A stretch of 64,000 nucleotides of DNA from Coenobita brevimanus (GCA_032717465.1 CM064671.1:55920272-55984271); one strand, 5' to 3'; counted from the first letter of the stretch, positions 24,013 through 35,128 are shown. Program-made: numbers and translations. Notes: generated from the letters alone by a model not told the origin.

Positions 24013-24370
24013 CTGTTTTGGGGGAGGCGGTGGCTGAGTCGGTAGAGAGGCGGCCTGCAGTCCTGATGGACCCAGGTTCGAATCCCGACTGGGGCAGGGA
24101 GCAGTTTAAGGATTTGAATTTCATAATGCAGACTTTCCTGATCTACCAGGTGACCCGCCGACATGTCGTAAAAATACCCCCGCTAATACCAATACACCAG
24201 TCCTGTATAAGACAGCCCAAGCATGTATTCAATGTGGACGGTGGGTGTTAGCGCCGAAGTGGTGACATATGAAGGTGTAGGAGGACTATTGGACCTTGGG
24301 ATACGCTACTGCCTCCGAGATATAGGCCTGAAGCCTTTGCCCAGAGTCGAACATATATAAAAAAAAAAAA
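24013..24370 (+). mobile_element. tRNA-derived SINE, copy 1
   Basis: A pol III type promoter is visible: an A-box-like TGGCTGAGTCGG at 24031-24042 and a B box GGTTCGAATCC at 24075-24085, spaced as in a tRNA. A body of about 250 bp shared with the copy at 58345-58690 follows, then an A run (24359-24370). TCCA occurs at both flanks (24009-24012 and 24371-24374) and may be a short target duplication. It interrupts LINE C1; C2 shows the uninterrupted sequence near 31070-31100. Confidence 0.85.
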
Positions 24371-26099
24371 TCCATTCTTTCCACATGACCATACCATCTC
24401 AGAACACTCTTTTCAATTCTGGTGTCCACCGACTTCCTCACTAAGCACCTTTCACGAATCACATTGTTTCGTATCCATATCCACCCTCTGTACTCCATAT
24501 ACATTCCTCAGTAGTCCCATCTCCACTGCTCTTACTCTTGACTTTTCATTTTCATGTCACACCATAGTCTCACACACATATGTTAAAGTTGGCACTAACA
24601 CTTCCTCATGTAAGCCTCGTGTGGCTGCAACATTCAAGCCTCTGTTTCTTAACAACGTCTTCATTGCACCAGCTACATTTCTTCCTTGTGTCACTCTGCT
24701 TCAATTTCTTTTGCACATTCTTCTCTTTTCTCTGTCACTGTACCCAAGTATTTGAACTCTCTCACCAATTCCAGTCTCTCTCCATTCACTGTGACATCAC
24801 ACTGGGAGTCACCTTCTCTCTCAATAAAGATCACTTTACTCTTCTATACATTTACTCTCAAGGCATGATGCTCACAGACATTAGCAAAACTCTGCACTAG
24901 CTTACCAAGTTCTTGTCTGGTACTCACAAGCAGTACTGCATCATCAGCATACAACAGATTTGAGATATTCCATCTACCACCATTCATAACCAATGCCATC
25001 CCTCTCCCCATTACTCGTGTTTATACTTCTCTCATCACCCTATCCATATATGTATTGAACAACCATGGGACATCACACAACCTTGTCGCACGCCCACACC
25101 AATCGTGAACCATTCACTTAGATGCCCAATAACCCTTACACATGCGTTGTTACCATCATAAAAACTCTTGACAGCACCTAGCAGCTTACCATCTATACCA
25201 TACATGTGCAAAACTTTCCACAGTCCCTCTCTGTCCACTTTGTTGTATGCTTTTTTCCAGATCCATGAATGCCATGATCATCTTATGGTCCTTCTCACAA
25301 GCCTTCTCTGCTATCTGTCTCACTGCAAATACTAGATCCACACATCCTTTGCCACTCCTAAAGCCTCCCTGTTTATCACTCACTAGGACTTCTGATATCT
25401 CTCTTACTTTCTCTATAATAATCCTTCCATATACCTTCCCTACCACACTCAATAAACTTATGTCACGATAATTCTTGCATTCAAGTCGCTCAGCTTTAAT
25501 TTTGTACAAGGGTACAATCACAGCTTTTTTCCACTCTGCAGGCAGTTTCACTCATCCATGCCTTCTTACATACCTCGAACTAGCACTTTATTTCACTCTC
25601 CCCACTACACTTAAGCATCTCTGCATACACCTCATCAACCCCTGCTTTCCCATTTTTCAGCCATTTCACAGCGCTCTTCATCTGTGCGAGTGTCAAGTCT
25701 CCTGGCACTGCATTCCTCCTCTGCACATCCCCCAAACAAATCTTGTTTACAGCCGCTCTGATCTCTCTATTCACATTCATCAGGCCTTCAAAATACTCTT
25801 TCCATCTGGTCCTTACTTCATCTCCATGGGTTAGTAACCTACCATCTGCATCCTTCACACCATCACATTTCTTTCTGCCTTCACTTCTACATTTCCGCAC
25901 CTCTTTCCAGAATAACTTCCTATTTTCAGAGTAGTTCGCATTCATTTTTCTTCCCAGATCAACATTTACCGCCTTCTTTTTCCTCTTCACTAGTCTCTTT
26001 TCGTGGTCCTTGCTCTCGATATACTCAGTTCTTATTTCAACCGAACCTCTATCCCGTAACCACTTTAGCCACTTCTTCCTCTTTTCCTCCACTACTCTC
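24371..26099 (-). pseudogene. Family C reverse transcriptase remnant (C1)
   Basis: In minus orientation: KRKKWLKWLRDRG linker, LKNGKAGVDEVYAEMLKCSG entry motif, PAEWKKAVIVPLYK, KNYRDISLLSVVGKVYGRII, FRSGKGCVDLVFAVRQIAEK, then MAFMDLEK, GVGVRQGCVMS and a region matching YADD of C2. It is broken by frameshifts, for example in a T run near 25250. RTE-type by its C-terminus. Confidence 0.85.
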
Positions 26100-26375
26100 T
26101 TAACTTCTTAAGACCGCAGTTATTTCAGGCAGGGTACCTCCCACAACCGCAATTCGGGGGTGTTTTGGCGATTTTCACCAAGGGCACATTGATCGTGTTC
26201 TGGCTAAAGAGGAAGAATTTACACACCTATCAACGCAATCCGTACCCCCGTAGGCCTAATGGTTACCGCACAATCGCGCGTCAAAGTTCAAAAAAAGTTT
26301 ATGATAGTTACCCCTCGAAAATAATCGAAAACATGAAAATTGTGATAACTACATATATTTCTTATTGAAACAGGC

Positions 26376-27140
26376 AATTTCAAAGTGTTTTGTCACACCA
26401 ACCATGAAAACAGTTGCATGTAAGTGTGGGGAGATTACTAGACTGTGGGGAGACAAAGTAGGCTGTGGAGAGTAGGCCTGTAGGCACGGTGGTTGGAAAT
26501 AACCAGCTTTTCGCATGAAAAGAAAGCACTTCAGTGTGTTCTGTAACATCTACCATGAAAACTGGTGTGTATGTAGGTATGGGGAGATAACTAGTGTGGG
26601 GAGTAGGCCTACAAGGCCTTTGTGGTACTTAGAGAGAAAAATTTTGGCAACAACCAAATTCTCTTGTGGAAACCCTCCATTTCAATGGGATTTGTCATAC
26701 CAGCCATAAAAACAGGCGTGTATGTAGGTGTGGGGAGATAAAACAGGTGTGGGGAGTAGCCCTACAAGGCCTCATAGTCATTCCAAAACTAACACAGACA
26801 CATATAAAAGTTTATAACCATCAAGGACATCAAAATAAAGTTGAATAATCCTATAAATGCATGCGTAAGAAAGAAAAAAAAACAATAATTTCTTTCCGAT
26901 TTGTCTTTTTACTGTCCCAGCTTCTCGTTACACATTTATCACACTTACCATTACAATTATCACATTATCAGTACACTTCACCACACTTATCATTACAGTT
27001 TCGGCAACAACCAAATTCTCTTGTGGAAACTCTCCATTTCATTGGAATTTATCACACCAGCCATGAAAACAGGTGTGTTTGTATGTGTGGGGAGATGAAA
27101 CAGGTGCAGGGAGAAGCCCTACAAGGCCTCATAGTCTTTC
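26376..27140 (+). repeat. Degenerate repeats of about 145 bp inside the piggyBac-like element
   Basis: The motif GTGTGGGGAGAT and the preceding ACCAGCCATGAAAACAGG-like stretch recur four times (about 26395, 26550, 26700, 27060). CCTACAAGGCCT follows in three of them. The third and fourth copies are most alike and are separated by AT-rich DNA with short CACTTATCA units. Confidence 0.75.
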
Positions 27141-27359
27141 GATAACTAACACAGGCGGACACTACTCAGAGGTGCTAATCTGGGCAGGTAGGGAGAATGA
27201 ACAAAAAATAATAATAATAAGATGCGTCGTATGTAGTACAACATACAGCATTCTCCAACTACGTACATACAGAAACTGGTAGGTACGAAGTGAGAAATGA
27301 ACAGAGTGAGGTGTAAAAATATGGGAAGAAGTAGAAATAATATGAAACAGGTACGTACA

Positions 27360-27610
27360 TCAGGCCTGACACTCGGGGTCCTGTTGGGGGTTGGAAGGGT
27401 AGTGAGGGACAAGGAGGAAGAGATGAGGTGGGGTTTGGGGGGGAACGAGTTTAGCAGGGAGGGAGGAGGGACAAGAGAAGGTGGGAAGGGATGCAGGTTG
27501 TTGTGGGAGGAGAGATGCAGTTGCATGGAGGGATGGGAGAGTGATGGGGGACAAGGAGGGAGTGAGGGAGTGGAGTAGAGGGTGACATGGAGGCAGCCGA
27601 GAGGAGGTTG
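27360..27610. repeat. Purine-rich low-complexity tract
   Basis: A G/A-rich stretch of GGGAGG, GAGATG and AGGGTG units. Open frames on both strands here come from the base bias. Confidence 0.7.
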
Positions 27611-27814
27611 CCCCCCCACAGCCCGGATTGGTCCGATCCCCCCTCACGCCACATCAGGGGCGAGTTCTCATTGGCCTGAAGCCATGTACGTCATAATCGG
27701 GGTGGAGCAAGCGCTCCGCAGTTTTTTACAGGCCGTGTTCAATTGATGTCATTAGGCATTTTGGCATAAAACTCAGATTGTATCAATTGATGTGATTAGG
27801 ACTTAAGGGGTTAA

Positions 27815-28976
27815 CCTCCTCACCACCATGCCGTACCCTTCTTTTTTGTTGATACTCTTGCCACACCACACATATTTTAGCATTCCTAACTAAGCAATCC
27901 CTATATGCATTCCACAGGCTGTCCAGATCCAATTCATTCCAGTTCGCTGATTCTAGCTCGTCCTCTACTTTGGTCCTGTAATCATCTGCCATTTCTTTCA
28001 GCCTCAGCTTCTCAACTTTCAGTCTTTCTCCCTGACTCCTCCTCTCTCTCTTGATCCTCACTCCTCTCAGCTTGATCTTGCATACCACGACCATATGATC
28101 TGACAGACCTCCACGTCGTCCTCTCACAGCCCTCATATCAGCAACCATTCCCATCGACCTCTCAATCAATCCGGTTTCTTTCAACACGATCCCCGTTCCC
28201 TCTGTACCATGTATGTTTCTGTGCATCTTTGTGTTTGAAATACGAATTACAAATGCACAACCTCCTCTCCTGACACATATCCTTTAGTCGATTCCCATAA
28301 TCATTTACTCCTGGTACTCCATAACAACCCATTATATCATCCTCAGGACCAGTGCCAACTCATCCGTCCATATCCCCCATCACGATCACTTTATACCTCC
28401 TGGGCATTTCTCCCACTACTTCACCCAGCTCATCCCAAAACGTTTCTCTCATTCCTGTTCTCACACGGTGCATACGCTATAATCACAGCCACCTTCACCT
28501 TCTCATCCTTGAACTTGACATACATACACCTCGAGCTGACACATTTGTTCTCTCATTCCACTCTGCCACACCTCAGTCATTAACAAAGCAACTCCTTCCT
28601 TACATCATCCTCTCCCATTCATTCCCTATCTTACACATTTCACACTCTCCCAGTCCTCCACTTTGCACCCTTTCATCTTCGTTTCACACAGTGCCATCAC
28701 AGCATATCTCGCACTCTTGAACACATTCACCACTTCCACCCTCTTGCTCTCCTCATTCGCACGTCTCACATTCCACATAGCCACACGAGTCTGCCCATTT
28801 GGTTGGGGACCTGGGCAGGTATTGGGCCCTCCGCGGCTCTCTGAAACGACTGCCATGATTAATTGATTTCGAATAGAGGAATCTGGGGGACACTTAACCC
28901 TGCCAGAAACCCCGGTTATATGGTCACCACCCAGCATAGTAAATGGGTGGGTACAAGAAACCATTTGGCTTGTCAC
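27815..28976 (-). pseudogene. Family C endonuclease remnant (C1)
   Basis: In minus orientation the reading starts TRVAMWNVRRANEESKR, with ALCETKMKGCKVEDWE following; this is the AP-endonuclease entry pattern. Later LSDHMVVVCKIKLRG carries the conserved SDH. A frameshifted stretch between them includes a MGDMDG-like GDM box near 28360. The reading ends at the piggyBac-like insertion. Confidence 0.82.
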
Positions 28977-29040
28977 TCAGTGTAGAGCTCATATGACATC
29001 ACTCAACACTGAGTGAGTGGATGATGGGCGCCCCCACCTA

Positions 29041-29051
29041 ATACACACACA

Positions 29052-29113
<62 letters not shown>

Positions 29114-29115
29114 GC
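29041..29115. repeat. (CA)n followed by (GA)n microsatellite
   Basis: A pure CA run (29041-29068) passes into GA units. It lies exactly between the 5' end of C1 (minus) and the truncated 5' start of C2 (plus). Confidence 0.95.
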
Positions 29116-29172
29116 AAGAATCACGCATAGAGACTAGTGAAGGGGAAAAAGAAGGAGGTAAATGATCTAGGA

Positions 29173-29483
29173 CAGACGTTGGCATCCCTTAAAGCCAGAA
29201 GAGCCATTTATTTTAAAGTTTCATAAAAATGTAGTACTCGCAAAACCGCAATACAAAAAACTGACTCATAACCAAAATACCGTACTTTTAAACCTAAACA
29301 AAACATTACGATGATATTGTTCGAACTACTTAATAGTATAGATCTTTTCAAAGTTGAATTAAAGCTCTAATGTTGCTTTGCATGTGTTTTATGATGCCGT
29401 CGTTCTGAAATAATAAATTATTATTTATGAAATTCCTAGAGCCGCAAAAGTGTCCTAAAGGAGCCGCAGGTTGCCGACCTCTG
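29173..29483. mobile_element. hAT MITE, 311 bp, perfect 8-bp target duplication
   Basis: ATCTAGGA is present at 29165-29172 and 29484-29491. The ends are inverted: CAGACGTTGGCATCCC at the left and, on the other strand, CAGAGGTCGGCAACCTGCGG at the right, followed by GGCTC-type sequence. Removing it rejoins the C2 reading (LGRKMNANYSEN). CAG(A/G)G(G/T)-ends with 8-bp duplications are typical of hAT elements. It is non-coding. Confidence 0.93.
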
Positions 29484-29491
29484 ATCTAGGA

Positions 29492-31270
29492 AGAAAAATG
29501 AATGCAAACTACTCTGAAAATAGGAAGTTATTATGAAAAGAGTTACGAAAATGAGGAAGTGGCATCGGAAAGATATGTGAAGGTGTGAAGGATGTAGCCT
29601 AGATGGTAGATTATCCCATGGGGATGAAATATGGACCAGATAACAAGAATATCTTGAAAGCATGATGAATGGAAATAGAGGGAGCGGAGCCACTGCAAAC
29701 ATGGTTAGTTTGGGGTGTGTGGAGAGAAGGAATGCAGTGCCAGGAAACGTGACACTCACACAGGTGACGAGTGCTGTGAAGCGGCTGAAAAATGGGAAAG
29801 CAGCTGGGGACTGATGAGGTGTATGCAGAGATGATTAAGTGTAGTGGAGAGAGTGGAATGAAGTGCTTGTTCGAGATATGTAAGAAGGCATGGATGTGTG
29901 AAAGTGCCAGCAGAGTGGAAAAATGCTGTGGTTGTTCCCTTGTCCAAAAATAACGATGAGCGAAGTGAGTGCAAGAATTATCGTGGCATAAGTTTCTTAG
30001 TGTGGTAAGGAAGGTATATGGAAGAATTATTATAGAGAAAGTATGAGAGACATCAGAAGTCATAGTAAGTGATGAACAGGGTGACTTTAGGAGTGGCAGA
30101 CGATATGCGGATCAAATATTTGTAGTAAGACAGATAGTGGAGAAGGCTTGCGAGAAGGACTATAAGGTGTTTATCGCATACATGGATCTGGAAAAAGCAT
30201 ACGGCAAAGTAGATAGAGAAGGACTATGGAAGGTTTTGCGCATGCTCGATGTAGATGGTATGATGCTAGGTGCTGTCAAGAGTTTTTTTGATGGCAGTGA
30301 AGCATGTGTAAAAGTTAATGGGCATCTAAGTGAATGGTTCACGATCAGTGTGGGCGTGTGACAAGGTTGTGTGATGTCCCTATGGTTGTTCAGTACATAT
30401 ATATATAGATGGAGTGATGAAAGAAGTACAAACAAGAGTAATGGAGAGGGGGATGGCATTGGTATCGAATGGTGATGGATGGAATATCTCAAATTTGTGT
30501 ATGCTGATGATGCAGTAGTACTTGCAAATACCGGACAAGAACTTGGTAGACTAGTGCAGAGTTTTGCTGATGTCTGTGAAATTCATGCCTTACGAGTAAA
30601 TGCAGAAAAGAGTAAAGTGATGGTTATTGATAGAGAATGTGACTCCCAGTGCGATGTTACAGTGAACAGAAAGAGACTAGAATTCATGAGGGAGTTCAAA
30701 TACCTGGGTATAGTAACAGAAGAGAGAGGAAAAAGTGCAAAAGAAGTAGAAAGTAGAATGACCCAAGGAAGGAAAGTAGCTGTTGCAATGAAAACCTTGA
30801 TAAGAAACAGAGGCTTGAGTGTTGCAGCAGCACGAGGATTACATGAAGGAGTGTTAGTGCAAACTTTGACATATGGATGTGAGATGATGGTGTGGCATGA
30901 AAATGAAAAGTCAAGAGTGAGAGCAGTGGAGATGGGGCTGCTGAGGAATGTATGTGGAGTACAGAGAGTGGATAAGATACGAAATTTTTTGATTCATGAA
31001 AGATGTGGAGTGAGGAAGTCGGTGGACACCAGAATCGAAGAGTGTCCTGATATGGTATGGTCATGTGGAGAGAATGGATAACAATAGAGTGGTGAAAAAG
31101 CTATATCTGAACGAATTTAAAGGAGGAAGGAGTTGAGGTAGGCCAAGGAGAAGGTGGAGGGAAAAGGTAGATGAGTGTGTGAGGAAGAGACGTTTGGAAA
31201 TCGGTGGAGCTAGGGAACTGACAAGATATCGAGCTGGCTGGCTGAATATTGTGAGGAGAAGCGCATAATC
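29492..31270 (+). pseudogene. Family C reverse transcriptase remnant (C2)
   Basis: Motifs in order: KNGKAAGD-type entry motif (frameshifted), VPAEWKNAVVVP, KVYGRIIIEKV, FRSGRRYADQIF, YMDLEKAYGKVDREGLWKVL, VGV then a stop (tga at 30360-30362) and QGCVMSLWLF, then LKFVYADDAVVLANTGQELG with an intact YADD box. Next come EFKYLGIVTEERGK, LTYGCEMMVWHENEKSRVRA and a GRPRRRW-like end. It is inactive through several stops. Confidence 0.85.
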
Positions 31271-31514
31271 ATGGATTTCGCATCCCTTTTGAACTTGACA
31301 GCATCTGGACTGACTCTATCGGATACGTTTGTGTGAAGCTACGGAACGTAGTGAATGTTTTGGGGGTATCAAATAAAGCCAGGATTCCGGGGGCATGAAA
31401 GGTGAGCGAATGAAATCGTGACCCACTGGATTGGGAAAATTTGGGCTCTCTGGACATTGCTATTCCTCACCCTGCCATAGGGTGGAAAAGGAAGTCCGAG
31501 CGAAGATGATTATC

Positions 31515-31564
31515 ATTATATCTATCTATCTATCTATCTATCAATCTATCTATCTATCTATCAA

Positions 31565-31597
<33 letters not shown>

Positions 31598-31606
31598 ATA
31601 TATATA

Positions 31607-31641
<35 letters not shown>

Positions 31642-31665
31642 CCATATATATATCTATATACAGTA

Positions 31666-31755
<90 letters not shown>
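31515..31755. repeat. Compound microsatellite (TATC)n, (TC)n, (TA)n
   Basis: TATC units pass into CT, then TA, then CT, then TA again. It joins the 3' end of C2 to the truncated 5' end of B3. Confidence 0.97.
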
Positions 31756-31757
<2 letters not shown>

Positions 31758-32432
31758 TGAATGTAGAGAAGAATAATGTTATGGTCTTTGAAAGAAATGA
31801 TGTCAGTGAATGTAGAGTAATGTTGTTAAGGAGTAAATGGTAAATGTGATTACGTTTAAGTACTTGGGTAGTGAGTTGAGTAAGGACGGACGGCTAGAGG
31901 GCGAAGATCTTGAAAGGGTACAACAAGGAAGAAAGGTTGCTGGTTCCTTGAAAGCAGTGGTAAGAAACAGGGAAGTGAGTATGGAAGTGAAAAATTTACT
32001 ACATGACAGTATTGTGATACCATCTCTAACGTATGGAAATGAAGCTTGAACCTTGTTGGAGGGACAGAAGTCAAGATTGAGGGCATTGGAAATGAGTTAC
32101 ATGAGAGGAGCATGTGGAGTCACATGGAGAGACAGACTGACAAATGAGGATGTGAAGGAGCGTTGTGGTGTGGATGTGTGGTGTGGATATGAATGCGATA
32201 GTAAGCGCTAGGAGAAACACATTGAGGTGATTTGGCCATGTGGAGAAGATAGAGAGTGAGAGACTGACGAGGAGAGTGTATGTGAGTGAGATGGAGTGGG
32301 GAGAGGGAGGGTGAGGCCAAAGAGGAGATGGAGGGATGGAGTAGAGAGGTATATGAGAGGGGCTGGTGTGAGCTGGGAGTAGGGCAATGAAATGGCGGGG
32401 GACAGGGCGACCACTTACGACATTAAGGCCTC
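31756..32432 (+). mobile_element. RTE-like LINE family B, copy B3, 3' fragment
   Basis: Encodes FKYLGSELSKDGRLEGEDLE, LLHDSIVIPSLTYGNEA and a frameshifted FGHVEKIESERLTRR stretch, then the 3' terminus ending CATTAAGGCCTCTGGCA before (TA)n. It is truncated within the RT C-terminal region. Confidence 0.85.
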
Positions 32433-32435
32433 TGG

Positions 32436-32487
<52 letters not shown>
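32433..32487. repeat. (TA)n microsatellite, B3 tail and LTR-element target
   Basis: A TA run follows the B3 terminus. It ends where the LTR of the second LTR retrotransposon begins (TGTTAC at 32488). TA-rich sequence resumes after that element at 35044. Confidence 0.95.
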
Positions 32488-32491
<4 letters not shown>

Positions 32492-33022
32492 ACGGAACAG
32501 AGAAAGATAATGTACACTTTAAGTGAGAATACTAAAAATCACTACTGTCCCGTAAAGTTCCAGGTTCAAAACAAAGAGTTAGGTAAAATTACAAGTCAAA
32601 GTTTAATGCTCAAACTAACAATAAAACATTCAGGACTCATAAGGATAATGTAATGGCAAAAAACAGGTTAAAAATATGGTTAACTGCAATAGCCTCTATT
32701 AACACGAGATTAGCATGAGTAAATTTATCTAAGTCAGCCCTGATAAAATGAAAATACACCAGGTAATGCTCAGTTAATGCAAGATAAATTATTACAGATA
32801 CAAACTATTATCAAAAATGACTGACATAAAACCCAACATCAATCAAAAACCTCACTAGGCCTAAGAATTAACCTTATGCTACACAGTACAAGAAAAAATA
32901 CAACAGTTATACTCAAATTACACACAGCTGCTAGATGTTTGGAGATTTCTTGAGCACTCACAATAATAATATCTGTACAGGGGAGGACAGAGATGTGAAC
33001 AAAATGAGGAGCAGATCTAAGT
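32488..33022 (-). repeat. 3' LTR of second LTR element, cut by the gap
   Basis: Matches 34260-34795 with only a few differences, for example the AGATAATG/AGGTAATG change at the start. It stops at the N run in the middle of the LTR. Confidence 0.93.
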
Positions 33023-33122
33023 NNNNNNNNNNNNNNNNNNNNNNNNNNNNNNNNNNNNNNNNNNNNNNNNNNNNNNNNNNNNNNNNNNNNNNNNNNNNNN
33101 NNNNNNNNNNNNNNNNNNNNNN
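33023..33122. other. Assembly gap (100 N)
   Basis: Exactly 100 N. A round value often marks a gap of unknown size. Any reading frame across it is meaningless. Confidence 0.98.
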
Positions 33123-34175
33123 ATGACCAAGCTTACTACAATAAGTACATTTACTTTTCTGAAATCTAGAGGTGAAGCTGGTATTTACTTCCTGAGAAAC
33201 ATCATCTTTATTCTCTTTCCTGTTACCTGTACTCTGAGTAGAGGCAACGTACTTACTCTCAGCTTTCCTTCTTTCTCTAGAATATCTTTTGTGAGTGAGA
33301 ACATATTCATCAGCTAAAACTGCAGCATCAGACAAATTATCTATTCTTTTCTCATCAAGATATAGGCTTACATCTTTACTAATACACCTTTTGAAGTCCT
33401 CCAGCAAAATCATCTGCTTAAATTTGTCAAAATCAGAATCCACATTCTTAGAATTTAACCACTGCTCTAACAAATCTTCTTTGATTTTTGCATACTCAAC
33501 ATGGGATTGCTTATCTTGCTTGTAAGTTGTCCTAAATTTTACTCTATAAGCTTCAGGAACAAGCTCATAGGCCTTAAGAATCAAGCTCTTAACTACATCA
33601 TAATTATCAGACTGATCCTGAGGCAAAGATGCATAAGTTACTTGAGCTTTACCGGTGAGAACAGTTTGAAGGAGTACTGGCCAATTCTGTTTGGGCCAAT
33701 TAAAACCTGTAGCTACCCTCTCAAACAACTGAAAATACTTTGTTAAATCAGATTCATTAAAAGGAGGGACAAGTTTAACATTTTTAGCCACATCAAAATC
33801 ATCAGAGCTAGATGATCCAGTTCCACCTTGTTTCATGCGATACTCATGGTCTGCCTGAATCCTAGCAATTTCAACTTGTGCCTCAGCCTCTTTAGAACGG
33901 GCCTGAAATTCAGCCTCCTTAGCTTTTGCCTCCTGCAGGGCTAGCTGTAACTTAGCTAATTCAATCTGCGTTTGCTCATTTGGAGGAGTTACATTAAACA
34001 AGCTTTCATTAATCATGTCAACAATTTGATCTTTAGAATGATGAGAGCGAACAGCAATTCCCAATTGTTGAGCAACAAGCTTAAGTTCATTCTTTGTTCT
34101 GTTTTCTACATCACACACTGTTTGCACATTTGACAAAAAATCTTTGGCTTCATCAAGTGTAGTAATAGTAGACAT
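33123..34175 (-). CDS. Gag-like protein of second LTR element (3' end in gap)
   Basis: The frame is open from the gap back to the likely start at 34175 (MSTITTLDEAKDF), which lies about 80 bp after the LTR. The N-terminal part has an Ala/Glu-rich coiled-coil stretch around residues 80-110. Then comes KLVPPFNESDLTKYFQLFER, the capsid-like start found in many Ty3/gypsy Gag proteins. The open part ends in the first half of a CCHC zinc knuckle (CTYCSKLGH). The frame has no stops, in contrast to the older relative at 2.4-3.4 kb. Confidence 0.88.
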
Positions 34176-34239
34176 GATGAATAAGTAACAGTCACAAAAT
34201 ATCAACCAATATCCTTATGATAATATCCTGAATATCCTG

Positions 34240-34259
34240 ATATGAGGTCGCCAAATTTA
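34240..34259 (-). other. Primer-binding-like site of second LTR element
   Basis: Right after the 5' LTR the minus strand reads TAAATTTGGCGACCTCATAT. The TGGCGACC core resembles the site used with tRNA-Arg by some insect gypsy elements (family knowledge from memory, not checked). Confidence 0.5.
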
Positions 34260-35043
34260 TGTTACGGAACAGAGAAAGGTAATGTACACTTTAAGTGAGA
34301 ATACTAAAAATCACTACTGTCCCGTAAAGTTCCAGGTTCAAAACAAAGAGTTAGGTAAAATTACAAGTCAAAGTTTAATGCTCAAACTAACAATAAAACA
34401 TTCAGGACTCATAAGGATAATGTAATGGCAAAAAACAGGTTAAATATATGGTTAACTGCAATAGCCTCTATTAACACGAGATTAGCATGAGTAAATTTAT
34501 CTAAGTCAGCCCTGATAAAATGAAAATACACCAGGTAATACTCAGTTAATGCAAGATAAATTATTACAGATACAAACTATTATCAAAAATGACTGACAGA
34601 AAACCCAACATCAATCAAAAACCTCACTAGGCCTAAGAATTAACCTTATGCTACACAGTACAAGAAAAAATACAACAGTTATACTCAAATTACACACAGC
34701 TGCTAGATGTTTGGAGATTTCTTGAGCACTCACAATAATAATATCTGTACAGGGGAGGACAGAGATGTGAACAAAATGAGGAGCAGATCTAAGTGGCAAT
34801 GATGCAGAGACTGAGCTCATTATATAGGGGCCGGCAGAGCTTGATACAACTTGTAAGAAGGACGCGCAAATGAAGCCATGGGGACAAAGAGTTGACAATC
34901 CTGCTCTGAACTCCAGAAATGACGACTTACTCTACTATAACGGTAGAAGGGGGAACTGAGGCAGAACACGCTCGTGATCAAACATCCAGCACACTGTGCG
35001 TTAAAATTACACAAAGGATTATGAACACAGAGGCTATGTAACA
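34260..35043 (-). repeat. 5' LTR of second LTR element, 784 bp
   Basis: Bounded by TGTTAC and GTAACA, with the internal region and gag start on its left. Its first 536 bp recur at 32488-33022. Confidence 0.92.
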
Positions 35044-35045
35044 AT

Positions 35046-35094
<49 letters not shown>

Positions 35095-35128
35095 TATAGA
35101 TATATATATATATATATATGTGTGTGTA

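Larger units (their letters stand above)
26104..27810. mobile_element. piggyBac-like non-autonomous element with TTAA duplication
   Basis: TTAA flanks both ends (26100-26103 and 27811-27814). The ends are inverted repeats: CTTCTTAAGACC at the left and CCCCTTAAGTCC on the other strand at the right. Removal rejoins the LINE C1 frame. TTAA duplication and C-rich ends are the signature of piggyBac. No transposase frame is visible in the 1.7 kb. Inside are a tandem repeat and a purine-rich tract. Confidence 0.85.
23572..29035 (-). mobile_element. RTE-like LINE family C, copy C1, with two nested elements
   Basis: In minus orientation it has a leader (28990-28880), endonuclease (28880-27815), the linker and RT (26099-24371), C-terminal region (24012-23790) and a 3' UTR that matches C2 (31300-31500). 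A SINE sits at 24013-24370 and a TTAA-flanked element at 26104-27810. Both can be removed to give continuous LINE sequence. Frameshifts are numerous. Confidence 0.88.
29116..31500 (+). mobile_element. RTE-like LINE family C, copy C2, 5'-truncated
   Basis: It starts within the linker (LVKGKKKE, KMNANYSENRKL) and continues through RT to the C-terminus and a 3' UTR that ends in (TATC)n at 31515. A hAT MITE sits at 29173-29483. Endonuclease and leader are absent. It is arranged head to head with C1. Confidence 0.88.
32488..35043 (-). mobile_element. Second Ty3/gypsy-like LTR retrotransposon, contains assembly gap
   Basis: The LTR sequence at 34260-35043 begins TGTTAC and ends GTAACA. The same sequence starts again at 32488 and runs nearly unchanged to the run of 100 N at 33023. 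Between them on the minus strand is a long open gag. The rest of the left LTR and all of pol are missing, presumably inside the gap. The near identity of the LTRs suggests a young element. It is inserted in a (TA)n tract. Confidence 0.92.

Noticed and set aside
24024..24095. A functional tRNA gene
   Set aside because: A and B boxes are present, but the sequence has no full cloverleaf 3' half and continues into a SINE body shared with a second copy.
32958..34205. A single 415-codon frame running across the N run
   Set aside because: The residues left of the gap are antisense LTR sequence. Only 33123-34175 is real Gag.
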